Shown here: positions 1 through 8,389 of the stretch, piece by piece
Numbering within the stretch: the stretch's first letter is position 1
Layout of the letters: each line of letters begins with the position of its first letter
Source: Halorussus limi
GTDB lineage: Archaea > Halobacteriota > Halobacteria > Halobacteriales > Haladaptataceae
Assembly (NCBI RefSeq): GCF_023238205.1
Contig: NZ_CP096659.1
Coordinates: forward strand, 3,117,626 to 3,181,625
DNA: 64,000 nt
Direction of reading: 5' to 3'
Made by a program: the position numbers and the translations under genes
The notes under the pieces: model-generated
Databases searched by the model: none
Seen by the model: only the letters and a program-made list of their open reading frames with translations
Told to the model about the DNA's origin: nothing

Positions 1-713
1 CGACCGACGACGACGACCGGAAGCGCGACCAGGTTCGGACCTTGGCGGAGGCGGTGGCCGACCGCGCCCGCCGGAAGGGCGCGATGTACCGCACCATCGG
101 TATCAAGGCCGTGACGCCGCCCTACGACGTGAACACCCGCGCGAAGTCGCTCCCCGGTCCCGTGGACGAACCGGAACTGGTCGAGGAGGTGGCGCTCGAC
201 CTCCTCTCGGAGTTCGAAGGCCTCGCGGTCCGGAAGGTCGGCGTGCGCGTCTCGAACCTCTCGTTCGCGGCGGGCGAGCAGGCCAGCCTCGGCGACGGGT
301 GGGAGTCGAGCGCGGGCGAGTCCGAGGGTACGAGCGAGCGAGAGACCGACGCGGACGCCGAGTCCGAGAGCGCGACGCCGGAGGACGACCAACGCTCGCT
401 CGGCGAGCAGTGGGACGGCGACGCCGCATCGGACCCCGGCGAGTCCGGCGACGAGACCGGCGGCGAACCGTCCGACCCCGCGGACCCCGACGGACAGGTC
501 TCGCTCGGCCATGAGTGGGACACGGACGGTGACGCCGGGGGTTCGACGACGGACGACGCCGAAGGCCGAGAGTCGCTGGCGAGCGACGGGGGTTCGTCTG
601 GCGCCGGGGGTTCGACGGACGATGAAAGTTCGTCGGGCGACGAGAGTTCGGAGAGCGACCGCCGCGACGAGTCGGACCCGGAGGGACAGGTCTCGCTCGG
701 CGACTTCGGGTGA
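1..713 (+). CDS. dinB: DNA polymerase IV (Y family), C-terminal part, 5' truncated by window edge
   Basis: The reading frame is open from base 3, so the gene begins outside the window. What remains is the end of the little-finger DNA-contacting domain (RTIGIKAV, then RKVGVRVSNLS), typical of archaeal DinB/Dpo4 translesion polymerases. It is followed by an acidic Ser/Asp/Gly-rich tail of about 140 residues. The tail carries four copies of a PCNA-interacting-like motif: QASLGDGW, QRSLGEQW, QVSLGHEW and the terminal QVSLGDFG. Family knowledge: Y-family polymerases bypass DNA lesions and reach the fork through the PCNA clamp. The catalytic palm residues lie outside the window and cannot be checked. 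Confidence 0.85.
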   Translation, partial: TDDDDRKRDQVRTLAEAVADRARRKGAMYRTIGIKAVTPPYDVNTRAKSLPGPVDEPELVEEVALDLLSEFEGLAVRKVGVRVSNLSFAAGEQASLGDGWESSAGESEGTSERETDADAESESATPEDDQRSLGEQWDGDAASDPGESGDETGGEPSDPADPDGQVSLGHEWDTDGDAGGSTTDDAEGRESLASDGGSSGAGGSTDDESSSGDESSESDRRDESDPEGQVSLGDFG

Positions 714-802
714 CTCTCGGCGCGGCCCTCCCGTCGCCGAACGCCGCCCCGCACCGTGGCCCGACAGTTTATGAGGGGCGGGTGAGAGGTAGCCCGCAAG
801 GA

Positions 803-2389
803 ATGTCGCAGGAGACCATCGACGTGGCCGAGGTGAGCGCCGGGAAAGGGGGAACCGCCGGCGAACCCGGCGACCCCGTCGAACTGCCCGTCGTGGAGGT
901 GCTGACCGGCCGCGCGTTCATCACCGGAAAGTCCGGGAGCGGAAAGTCGAACACGATGAGCGTCGTCGCCGAGAAGCTCTTAGACGGCGGATACCCGGTG
1001 ATGCTCGTGGACACGGACGGGGAGTACTACGGCCTCAAAGAGGAGTACGAACTCCTCCACGCCGGGGCCGACGAGGAGTGCGACATCCAGGTCAACCCCG
1101 AACACGCCGAGCGACTCGCCTCGCTGGCTCTCGAGGACAACGTCCCAATTATCCTCGACGTGTCGGGCTACCTCAACGAGGAGGACGGCAAGGAACTGCT
1201 GAAGGCGGTCGCCCAGCAGTTGTTCGCCAAGGAGAAGAAACTCAAGAAGCCGTTCCTGATGGTGGTCGAGGAGGTCCACGAGTACATCCCCGAGGGCGGC
1301 GGGATGGACGAGTGCGGCCGCATGCTCATCAAAATCGGCAAGCGCGGGCGGAAACACGGACTGGGCATCGCGGGCATCAGCCAGCGCCCCGCCGACGTGA
1401 AGAAGGACTTCATCACCCAGTGCGACTGGCTGGTGTGGCATCGCCTCACGTGGAACAACGACACCAACGTCGTCGGGCGCATCCTCGGCAACGACTACGC
1501 CGACGCCATCGAGGACATGGGCGACGGCGAGGCGTTCATGACCACCGACTGGTCGGAGGAGACCCGCCGGGTCAAGTTCCACCGCAAGCAGACGTTCGAC
1601 GCCGGCGCGACGCCGGGTCTCGACGACTTCGAGCGCCCGGACCTCAAGTCGGTCAGCGACGACCTGGTGAGCGACCTCCGGGAGATAAGCGAGGAGGAGA
1701 GCCAGCGCGAGGACCGCATCGAGGAACTCCAGCAGGAACTCCGCGAGAAGGAGAACCACATCGAGGACCTCGAACGGCAGTTGGAGGAGGCCCGCGAGAT
1801 GGAGGAGGTCGCCGACAAGTTCGCCAAGGCGATGCTCGACACCTCGCGGAACCAGCGCGCGAACCCGTACGTCGGTACCGGCGGTAGCGGCGGGACGGTG
1901 CGGGGAGCGGACGCGCAACCCCCGCACGGACGACCCGGCGAGCAGGTCCAGCAGGCCGGCGAGCGGGCCCGGCAGGCGGACCTCGGCGGGTTCGAGCGGG
2001 GCGAGGCGAACGCCGAGTCCGAGTCGGAGGAGACCGAGGCGGGGGAGACCGAGAGCGACGCGGCCGACCGGAACCCCATCGACGCCATCCGGTCGGAACT
2101 CGACGCCCTCGACGGCGTCGAGCGCGGGATGCTGGCCCACTACCTCCGGCAGGGCCCGGCGACTCCCGTCGAGGCCCACGTCGTCGCCGGCGGGTCGGAG
2201 GACCGCGAACTCGCCTACAACCACAACCGGACCCTGCGCCAGCGCGGGTTCGTCCAGCACGCCGGGAGCGGCGAGTACGTCGCGGCCCTGCCGAGTCTGC
2301 TCGCGGCGCTGACCGACGGCGAGATGGACGACGACACCCGGAAAGAGGCATTGGAGGCGGTGGCCGAGGAACTGCCGGACGTGGAGTAG
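803..2389 (+). CDS. HerA/DUF87-type P-loop ATPase with coiled coil and C-terminal winged-helix-like region
   Basis: 528 residues from the ATG at 803; the frame is open further upstream but that part looks non-coding. Walker A GKSGSGKSN is at about residues 42-50, Walker B FLMVVEE at about 151-157, and a sensor-like SQRP at about 193-196, the layout of HerA/VirB4-type DNA-pumping ATPases (helicase HerA central domain, DUF87). A Glu/Arg-rich coiled coil follows at about 285-345, then an acidic linker, then a helical domain resembling a winged helix. It may translocate or remodel DNA; lying directly after dinB hints at DNA metabolism, but no nuclease partner (NurA) is next to it. The biochemical role is inferred. 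Confidence 0.8.
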   Translation: MSQETIDVAEVSAGKGGTAGEPGDPVELPVVEVLTGRAFITGKSGSGKSNTMSVVAEKLLDGGYPVMLVDTDGEYYGLKEEYELLHAGADEECDIQVNPEHAERLASLALEDNVPIILDVSGYLNEEDGKELLKAVAQQLFAKEKKLKKPFLMVVEEVHEYIPEGGGMDECGRMLIKIGKRGRKHGLGIAGISQRPADVKKDFITQCDWLVWHRLTWNNDTNVVGRILGNDYADAIEDMGDGEAFMTTDWSEETRRVKFHRKQTFDAGATPGLDDFERPDLKSVSDDLVSDLREISEEESQREDRIEELQQELREKENHIEDLERQLEEAREMEEVADKFAKAMLDTSRNQRANPYVGTGGSGGTVRGADAQPPHGRPGEQVQQAGERARQADLGGFERGEANAESESEETEAGETESDAADRNPIDAIRSELDALDGVERGMLAHYLRQGPATPVEAHVVAGGSEDRELAYNHNRTLRQRGFVQHAGSGEYVAALPSLLAALTDGEMDDDTRKEALEAVAEELPDVE

Positions 2390-2421
2390 CGCGTTCGCCG
2401 ACTCTGCGACTCCGCTCACCG

Positions 2422-2430
2422 ATTTATATG
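2422..2430 (+). promoter_or_regulatory. TATA box for the lipoprotein gene at 2453
   Basis: The sequence atttatatg is centred about 27 bases before the ATG at 2453, the spacing expected for a leaderless haloarchaeal mRNA. Confidence 0.6.
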
Positions 2431-2452
2431 GAAGCCGACGGAACCACCGCGT

Positions 2453-3181
2453 ATGCCAACACGACGACGCGTCCTCGGTGCGGTCTGTGCCGGGGTCGCG
2501 ACCGGACTCGCGGGGTGTCAGGGAATCATCGAGGTCAGCGCGAGCGCCGAAGCCTCTCCGGCCGCGGTGCGCGAGTCGGCGGCCGCCGAGGCGGGCTACG
2601 AACACGTCGGCACGGAACCGGACACGCTCGCCACGGAGGTGTCGGCGTTCCCCTATGTCGCCGACTTCGAGGCGACGTGGTGGCTCGCCCGGTATCGCAA
2701 GCGCCTCTCCGACGGCGGCGTCGCCCGGTTCGAGGTGATGTCGTCGCCGACCGAGAAGGTCAAGGGGACGCAACTGAACCCGATTTCGAACTTCGAATAC
2801 GGTCCCCTCGTGACCACGTTCTCCACGAGTTCCGGCGAGGGACCGGTCGGTAAGGCGTTCTCCTCGGTCCTCGGCGACGGCGACTTCGCCGACGTGGCGC
2901 GCGTCGAGACGACCGAGCGCGACCTGCTGGGCGAACCCGCGGAGTTCGGCGTCTTCGACGCGACGTTCACCGGCGCGCGAAGGGGGAGCGACCGACCGGT
3001 TCCGGTCCGGGTCCACCTCGCGGTCGCAGAGCGCGACGGCGACGTGGTCGTGCCGGTCGGCGTCTACCCTCGGGAGGCCGACGACTCCGACGCCGTCTAC
3101 CGACTGGTCGAGGGCCTCGAACATCCGGCCGACGCGACCGGGTCGAGCGACGCGGGCGACTCGACCGAAACGGTCGCCTGA
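2453..3181 (+). CDS. Tat-exported lipoprotein, DUF6517-like
   Basis: 242 residues. The N-terminus has a twin-arginine stretch (RRR at residues 4-6), a short hydrophobic segment and the lipobox LAGC with Cys22, so it is probably exported folded by Tat and lipid-anchored outside the membrane. The mature part resembles the haloarchaeal DUF6517 lipoprotein family; no enzyme motif is visible. A TATA box sits about 27 bases upstream of the start. Monocistronic. Function unknown. Confidence 0.75.
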   Translation: MPTRRRVLGAVCAGVATGLAGCQGIIEVSASAEASPAAVRESAAAEAGYEHVGTEPDTLATEVSAFPYVADFEATWWLARYRKRLSDGGVARFEVMSSPTEKVKGTQLNPISNFEYGPLVTTFSTSSGEGPVGKAFSSVLGDGDFADVARVETTERDLLGEPAEFGVFDATFTGARRGSDRPVPVRVHLAVAERDGDVVVPVGVYPREADDSDAVYRLVEGLEHPADATGSSDAGDSTETVA

Positions 3182-3232
3182 GCGCGCTCTCGCGACGAGA
3201 GACTTTTACCGCGTCTCGGAGTAGCGTGGCGC

Positions 3233-3517
3233 ATGAACACGCTGGCGCGGGCGGGCGACGCCGACGACCGGTGGCGACTCCCGCAACACGCCTACGTCGT
3301 TGTCTACGACGAGCGAGAGACCGAACTGCTGACCATCTACGACTGCGGCGCGGCCCAGAAACCTCCCTCGGCGCGGGTGCTGGGCAACCTCGTCCGGGTG
3401 AAGGCCGACCACGAGTTGGAGAACACCGTCACGGGCTACGTCGTCCGGATGCGCGAGGAGTCGGTTCTCGAAAAGCAGGACGACGACCACTGGATTATCG
3501 TCGAAAGCGAGGCGTGA
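3233..3517 (+). CDS. hypothetical protein, 94 aa
   Basis: Small protein with no recognised family, without signal peptide or membrane segment. The pattern of alternating hydrophobic residues (HAYVVVYDERE, TGYVVRMRE, DDHWIIVESE) suggests a compact beta-rich fold. A TATA-like cttttacc lies about 27 bases upstream, consistent with a leaderless transcript. Codon use matches the neighbours, so it is likely a real gene. Function not predictable. Confidence 0.65.
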   Translation: MNTLARAGDADDRWRLPQHAYVVVYDERETELLTIYDCGAAQKPPSARVLGNLVRVKADHELENTVTGYVVRMREESVLEKQDDDHWIIVESEA

Positions 3518-3566
3518 CGAACTACGACCGGGCACGAGTCCGCCGAGGACTCCGTCTCTCCCGGTC

Positions 3567-5453
3567 TCAGACGTGTTCGTCCAGAAACGCCGCGATTCGC
3601 TCGAACATCTCGATGCGGTTGTCGAGTTTCGTGGTGTGGTGGCCCTCGTCCTCGAAGACCAGCGTCTCGACCGGGACGCCCTGCGATTCGACCTCGTCGG
3701 CTATCTGGCGGGCCTCGCCGACCGGGACGCGGGGGTCGTTCGCGCCGTGCTGGACGAACAGCGGGCACCGAATCTCGTCGGCCGAGTGGATGGGGCTGAT
3801 GGATTCGAGGAACTCGCGGTCGTCGGCGAGCGACCCGTACTCGGCCTCGCGGTGGGAGCGCCGCCAGTCGCCCGTGTTCTCCAGGAACGTCACCCAGTTG
3901 GCGATGCCGACGAAGTCCACCGCGGCCGCCCAGAGGTCGGGGTACTCCGTGATGGCCGCGAGGACCATGAACCCGCCGTACGAGCGGCCGTAGGCGACCA
4001 CGCCGTCGGGGTCGATTTGGGGACGGTCCCGGAGCCACTCGACCGCTTTCGCGATGTCCCGTACCGAGTCCATGCGCTTCTCCACGTCGTCGAGCGCGGC
4101 GTACTCCCGACCGTAGCCCGACGACCCCCGGACGTTCGGTTCGAAGACCGCGTACCCGGCGTCGAGGAAGTACTGACGAATCGGCCGGAACCACGGCCGA
4201 CGCTGGTGGTGCGGTCCGCCGTGGATGTCCACGACGACCGGGACCTCGCTGGTCTCGGGCCCTTCAGCTACACCGTCGGGGAGCGTGAAGTACGCCGGAA
4301 TCTCCCGGCCGTCGAACGTCTCGTAGCGCACGAGGTCCGGCGAGTCGTAGGCGTCGAGTTCGACGCCGCCCGGCGAGGGTCGGGTCCATCGCTCGGTCGG
4401 CACGGCGTCCAGCGACTCCGAAACCTCCTCGGGCGGGTCCGCGACGAAGACGGAGTGATTCAGGTCGGGCGCCGAGACGGTGGCGGCGACGCGCTCGCCG
4501 TCCGGGCCGAGCGTGAGGTCGTGGACCACGCCGTCGGGAATCTCGGCGTCCGCGAGAGCGGCCTCGGTCGCGTCGGTCAGCCTCCCGACTCGCAACTCCG
4601 AGTAGCCGTCTACGTTCCGGGTCAGCGCGAGTCGGCCGGTGGCGGCGTCGAGCGCGAACCCGTCGATGCTCCACTCGCCCCCGGAGACGACCGTCTCGGT
4701 CGAATCGGCGACCGCGTCCGCGTCGGTCGCGGCGGCGAGGTCGATGCGGACCAGTTCCTTCGCGTCGGCGTTCGCGTCGCTCAGGCAGTAGAGCGCGTCG
4801 CCGTCGGGACCGAAAATCGGCTGGCGGTAGCGGACCTGACCGTCGTGGGGCGTGACGTGGCGTCGCTCGCCGGTGGCCGCGTCCACGACGTAGAGGTCGT
4901 CGTCGGAACTCGCGCGCGAGCGCTGGACGACGAGTCGGTCGCCGTCGGGTCCCCACGCCGCGACGCTCAGGAAGCCTTCCTCGTCGCTCTCGCTGAGGAG
5001 TTCGGGGTCGCCCGAGTCGAGGTCCATCGCGTACACGTCGAAGGTCGCGGCGTCCCGCCGGTTGGCCGCGAACGCGATGCGGTCGCCGTCGGGGTGCCAC
5101 GCGCCCCAGCGGTGGATGGCGTCGGGGTCGTCGGTCAACTGCTCGACGGCGTTGGTCGCCGGGTCGAGGCGGAACAACTGGTCGTGTTCGTCGGCCCCGG
5201 CGTCCTTCCCGAAGACGACCGACCCGCCCGCGGGCGACCACGAGACGAACGAGACGCGCTCGTCGTAGAAGGTTCGCTGGCGGGGCCACGCGCCCGGTTC
5301 GTCGGCGGTCCAGACCTGCGTCGTGCCGGTGGTGTCCGCGAGGAAGGCGAGGCGACCGTCGGGCGCGAGCGTCGGTGTCGTCGTCTTACGCGCGGTGAAG
5401 TACCGCTTGACGTTCTCCGTCACGACTCCCGCGTCGCAGCGAGACTCATTCAA
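3567..5453 (-). CDS. S9 family peptidase (prolyl oligopeptidase / acylaminoacyl-peptidase type)
   Basis: 628 residues. The N-terminal half is a beta-propeller built of TolB-like repeats (PDGDRIAF, GPDGDRLVV, GPDGERVAA and others). The C-terminal half is an alpha/beta hydrolase with the nucleophile in GRSYGGF (Ser491), Asp573 in NDPRVP and His605 in EDEGHH, so the Ser-Asp-His triad is intact. It probably cleaves short peptides or acylated N-termini in the cytoplasm, as there is no signal peptide. The first ATG gives the start used; an in-frame GTG at 5423 ten codons later is an alternative. It lies downstream of tpiA on the same strand with an AT-rich, promoter-like 80-base gap. Confidence 0.88.
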   Translation of the reverse strand: MNESRCDAGVVTENVKRYFTARKTTTPTLAPDGRLAFLADTTGTTQVWTADEPGAWPRQRTFYDERVSFVSWSPAGGSVVFGKDAGADEHDQLFRLDPATNAVEQLTDDPDAIHRWGAWHPDGDRIAFAANRRDAATFDVYAMDLDSGDPELLSESDEEGFLSVAAWGPDGDRLVVQRSRASSDDDLYVVDAATGERRHVTPHDGQVRYRQPIFGPDGDALYCLSDANADAKELVRIDLAAATDADAVADSTETVVSGGEWSIDGFALDAATGRLALTRNVDGYSELRVGRLTDATEAALADAEIPDGVVHDLTLGPDGERVAATVSAPDLNHSVFVADPPEEVSESLDAVPTERWTRPSPGGVELDAYDSPDLVRYETFDGREIPAYFTLPDGVAEGPETSEVPVVVDIHGGPHHQRRPWFRPIRQYFLDAGYAVFEPNVRGSSGYGREYAALDDVEKRMDSVRDIAKAVEWLRDRPQIDPDGVVAYGRSYGGFMVLAAITEYPDLWAAAVDFVGIANWVTFLENTGDWRRSHREAEYGSLADDREFLESISPIHSADEIRCPLFVQHGANDPRVPVGEARQIADEVESQGVPVETLVFEDEGHHTTKLDNRIEMFERIAAFLDEHV

Positions 5454-5533
5454 CCTGTGGGTCGCGGAAGTGACCAGAGAATCGTCTCGGAATGGGGGAT
5501 ATTGCTAAAAGAAATATTCTCCCGTCCAGTGGT

Positions 5534-6181
5534 CTACTCCAGCGGTGCGATCAAGTCCTCCAGCGCCGCGGTCGGGTCGTCGGCCTTCGCCACGCCGCTG
5601 GCGAGCAGGACGCCCTCCGCGCCCAACTCCCGCGCCGCGGTCAGGTCCTCGCCGGTCGAGATGCCCGCGCCGCAGTAGACCGCCACGGAGTCGTCGGCGT
5701 CCGCGGCCGCTTCGACGGCGTCGGTCACGACGTCGGGGTCGGCCTTGCTGACGGGCGTGCCGGTGCCGATGAGTTCCGGCGGTTCGACCGCGACGGCGTC
5801 CGGGCCGAGACCGGCGACGGCCCCGATTTGGTCGGGGTTGTTCGCGCAGACGCAGGTCTCGAGGCCGACGCGCTCGGCCGCCGACAGCGCGGCGTCGATG
5901 TCCGCGAGTTTGAGGCGGCGCTCGGAGTGGTTGAGCATCGTCCCGGTCGCGCCCGCCTCGGCGGCGGCCTCTGCGAGCGTCGAACCGGTGTGACTGCCGT
6001 GTTCGACCGGGCTGACGTGCTGTGCCCACGTCTCGACGCCCGTCTCGGCCACGCGTTCGAGGTGCGCGGCCTGCGGCGCGACGGCGATAGGGACGCCCGA
6101 CGCCTCGCTCACGTCGCGCGCGGCGGTGGCGACTTCGACCGGGTCACACGGGTACGCCTTGAGGTTGACGACGACTTTCAT
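5534..6181 (-). CDS. tpiA: triosephosphate isomerase
   Basis: 215 residues, the short archaeal form of TIM, which interconverts dihydroxyacetone phosphate and glyceraldehyde 3-phosphate in central carbon metabolism. Visible catalytic residues: Lys8 in VNLKAY, His85 in MLNHSERR, and the acidic residues of [10 protein letters not shown] (Glu133 region). The phosphate-binding YCGAGIS and [11 protein letters not shown] segments are near the C-terminus. Starts at ATG 6181 ([10 protein letters not shown]), a classical archaeal TIM N-terminus. Confidence 0.95.
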   Translation of the reverse strand: MKVVVNLKAYPCDPVEVATAARDVSEASGVPIAVAPQAAHLERVAETGVETWAQHVSPVEHGSHTGSTLAEAAAEAGATGTMLNHSERRLKLADIDAALSAAERVGLETCVCANNPDQIGAVAGLGPDAVAVEPPELIGTGTPVSKADPDVVTDAVEAAADADDSVAVYCGAGISTGEDLTAARELGAEGVLLASGVAKADDPTAALEDLIAPLE

Positions 6182-6347
6182 ACCCGAACTGTCCGCCGGG
6201 CCGGACTAATAGGTTGCGAGAACGCTCGTCGAGAGAAGATGCGGTCGGCGCGAGTCGCGTCGGACGCGTCCGACGGCGTTTTCGGCCGAGCGTCTGCGGC
6301 GGGAGGTCGGCCGCAGGCGAGTTCCCGACCGCCGAAAGCGGTCGCTC

Positions 6348-6872
6348 TCAGTCCTTGCGCTTGACCACGTCGCCGAGGGTGTACTCGCCGGTAGAGCTAC
6401 CGCCGCTCCAGTCCTCGTCGTCGCCGGAACCGCCGGCGGTCAGTTGAATGTCGAGTTCGCGTTCGAGTTTCCGCTGGACCTCGTCGCTCGGGAGAACGTC
6501 GCCCCGTTCCAGTTTCCGGATGAGACTGGCCTTCTCGTTGAGTTCGTCGGCGAGGTCTTCCTGACTCATCCCGGTGCCCTCGCGGGCGTTCCGGATGCGG
6601 TCGTCGTAGTCTTGGGCGAGTTCGTCCATGTCGTCGAACATGTCCGAACGCCGCGATTGGGAGGAACTCGAAGACGTACTCGACGAGGACGACGAACTTC
6701 CGGAGGACGACGAACTCGTGGAGTACTTGGTAGACGTGGAACCGGCGTCGTCCTGCGTCTTGACCTCGGTCCCGAAGTCCGAGCAGTTGTCGCAGACGTC
6801 CAACTCGGCCCCCTCGACCTTGATGGTCTTCGGGGAACTCGTCTCGGCGCCGCACATCTCACACTGAACCAT
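6348..6872 (-). CDS. multiprotein bridging factor 1-type zinc-ribbon/HTH protein
   Basis: 174 residues from MVQCEMC; upstream in-frame codons look non-coding, and a TATA element (cttaaatt region, 6897-6904) is about 27 bases before this ATG. Cys4, Cys7, Cys27 and Cys30 form a zinc ribbon. A striking Ser-rich linker spans about residues 51-73. An XRE-type helix-turn-helix covers about 92-140 (GMSQEDLADELNEKASLIRK). This is the architecture of archaeal MBF1, which links transcription or translation machinery; in some archaea it binds the small ribosomal subunit. Which role applies here is not visible from sequence. Confidence 0.9.
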   Translation of the reverse strand: MVQCEMCGAETSSPKTIKVEGAELDVCDNCSDFGTEVKTQDDAGSTSTKYSTSSSSSGSSSSSSSTSSSSSQSRRSDMFDDMDELAQDYDDRIRNAREGTGMSQEDLADELNEKASLIRKLERGDVLPSDEVQRKLERELDIQLTAGGSGDDEDWSGGSSTGEYTLGDVVKRKD

Positions 6873-6960
6873 AGTAGGTGGTAGTCTGTCGCCGCTCTTA
6901 AATTCCACGCCGCGGAGACCGTCGAACTGCGACCGTCCGTGGGTCCGCGACCGACGACCG

Positions 6961-7212
6961 CTACGGCAGTCGCCCGTCGTTCTGGTCGCGGAGGTAGCCG
7001 AACCCCTGCTTTACCTCCTCGCTCCGCTCGAAGTACTTGAGAATCCGCCGACAGCGTTCGCGCGAGAATCGGGTCTCGCGGCTCAACTCGAACAGCGAGT
7101 CCACCTCTTCGGCCACTTCGAGGAACTCCTCCATGGTGATGTGGCTGTTCGCCGGCAGGATGTCGTCCAACTCGACGTTGATGCCCGACTCGCCCGGACG
7201 TTCTCCCGTCAT
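6961..7212 (-). CDS. hypothetical protein, 83 aa
   Basis: Small acidic helical protein starting at ATG 7212 (MTGERPGESG). A longer upstream frame exists but overlaps the phosphatidyltransferase gene and is not credible. The C-terminal half (FSRERCRRILKYFER) looks like a DNA-binding-type helical bundle, but no family is recognised. It lies between MBF1 and the hisC operon on the same strand; a T-rich element at 7251-7259 could be its TATA box or the upstream terminator. Confidence 0.6.
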   Translation of the reverse strand: MTGERPGESGINVELDDILPANSHITMEEFLEVAEEVDSLFELSRETRFSRERCRRILKYFERSEEVKQGFGYLRDQNDGRLP

Positions 7213-7250
7213 GACACTTCTCAACTCTGTTGATTTCGACAATCCGCAGG

Positions 7251-7258
7251 TTAAAAAA
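7251..7258 (-). terminator. T-tract after the hisC-adk-pgsA operon
   Basis: On the minus strand this reads ttttttaa within 30 bases after the stop of the phosphatidyltransferase gene, consistent with an archaeal T-run terminator. It could equally serve as promoter element for the gene starting at 7212. Confidence 0.35.
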
Positions 7259-7277
7259 GGTGACTGAACGTCGCTCG

Positions 7278-7886
7278 CTACGCCAGCGCCCGCCACGCGT
7301 AGTAGAACCGCTGGAGGGCGGTGAAGTGGCCGACGACGGCGAACACGACCAGCAGCCATCCGACCACCGTGAGGCCCGCGGGCGTCGCCGAGACGAAGGC
7401 CGCCAGCGCCCCGGTCACGCCGACGAGCGCGAGGCGGTCGGCCCGCCCGAGCAGGCCGCCGTACACCCGGTCCAGTCCCACGGCCTGCGCTTGCGTTCCG
7501 AGGTAGGAGGTCATCAGCACGCCCGTCACGGCCGCGAGACCGAGGGCGTAGCGACCGATTCCGGCCGCGAGTCCGGAGATGACCACGATGTCGGCGTACC
7601 GGTCCAGCACGTGGTCGAGCAGGTCGCCCGCCTTCGAGTCGGTGCCGAGTTCGCGGGCCAGCGCGCCGTCGAGCAGGTCGAGCCACCCGTTCAGGAAGAC
7701 GAGGACCGCTCCGGCCAGATACCAGACCGGCGCGGTCCCGCCGAGGTAGAACGCGCCGCCGGCGCCGCCGGCCAGCGCGAACGCGACGACGCTGACCGCG
7801 TCGGGGGTGAGTCCGAGTCTGGTCGACAGCGAGACGAACGGGTCGAGCATGCGGTCGGCGACGTGGCGGAACTGGTCGAGCGTCAT
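7278..7886 (-). CDS. CDP-alcohol phosphatidyltransferase family protein
   Basis: 202 residues, integral membrane enzyme with about six hydrophobic segments. The signature D-G-x2-A-R-x8-G-x3-D-x3-D is complete (starting at DGALAR and ending in DHVLDRYAD), so it should catalyse transfer of a CDP-linked lipid to an alcohol headgroup in archaeal phospholipid synthesis. Sequence alone does not tell whether the acceptor is inositol phosphate, glycerol phosphate or serine. Its ATG overlaps the TGA of the upstream adenylate kinase gene (ATGA, 7883-7886), so the two are translationally coupled. Confidence 0.88.
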   Translation of the reverse strand: MTLDQFRHVADRMLDPFVSLSTRLGLTPDAVSVVAFALAGGAGGAFYLGGTAPVWYLAGAVLVFLNGWLDLLDGALARELGTDSKAGDLLDHVLDRYADIVVISGLAAGIGRYALGLAAVTGVLMTSYLGTQAQAVGLDRVYGGLLGRADRLALVGVTGALAAFVSATPAGLTVVGWLLVVFAVVGHFTALQRFYYAWRALA

Positions 7887-8389
7887 ACGTAGTCGATGTA
7901 CGAGACCTCGCCCGCGCTCGGTTCCCGGTCGCCCGCGACGACGGCCGAAATCTCGGCGGCCACGTCGTCGGGGTCGCGCTCGGTCGTCTCGATTTCGTAG
8001 ACGTTCTCGACGCCGTGAGCGTTCACGGCCTCCGAGAGAATCACGTCGAGCGCCTCGCTCTCGGCGTTCTCCGCCGCCTTCGCCTCGGATTCGCCGCGCT
8101 CGGTGAGTCGGCGCTCCAGTTCTTCGGGGTGACACCGCAGGACGACCACCCTGTCCGCGTCGAGGTGATGGGCGAGGTGCGACTCCACGAGCAGGTCGTC
8201 GCGGCCGTCGAGTCGCTCGGCGATCGCGTCGAGGTCGGCCACGAGGCTGTCGCGCTCCTCGTCGCGCTCAGCCCAGAGGTCCTCTTCCCGAATCAGGTCG
8301 TTGAGGTGGACGACCTCCAGTTCCGTCTCCAGCGCCTCCACCGCCGAGGTCTTGCCCGTTCCGGGGGTGCCGGTGACGACGACCCTCAC
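7883..8389 (-). CDS. adenylate kinase-like P-loop kinase (AK6/Fap7 family)
   Basis: 168 residues beginning with GTG at 8389, chosen because it overlaps the hisC stop (GTGA) and puts the P-loop near the N-terminus: VVVTGTPGTGKTS. Length, early P-loop and the VESHLAHHL segment fit the archaeal/eukaryotic AK6 (Fap7, hCINAP) family, which has adenylate kinase activity and in some organisms helps small-subunit ribosome maturation. Middle gene of an operon with 4-base overlaps on both sides. Confidence 0.85.
   Translation of the reverse strand: MRVVVTGTPGTGKTSAVEALETELEVVHLNDLIREEDLWAERDEERDSLVADLDAIAERLDGRDDLLVESHLAHHLDADRVVVLRCHPEELERRLTERGESEAKAAENAESEALDVILSEAVNAHGVENVYEIETTERDPDDVAAEISAVVAGDREPSAGEVSYIDYV

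Noticed and set aside
980-3124. 714-codon minus-strand frame across the HerA-like and lipoprotein genes
   Set aside because: Spurious long frame caused by high GC at third positions; the plus strand carries clear motifs (P-loop, lipobox).
5505-5518. agaaatattct shared with position ~38190
   Set aside because: Both are short AT-rich stretches near gene ends; with only 11 bases the match can be chance.
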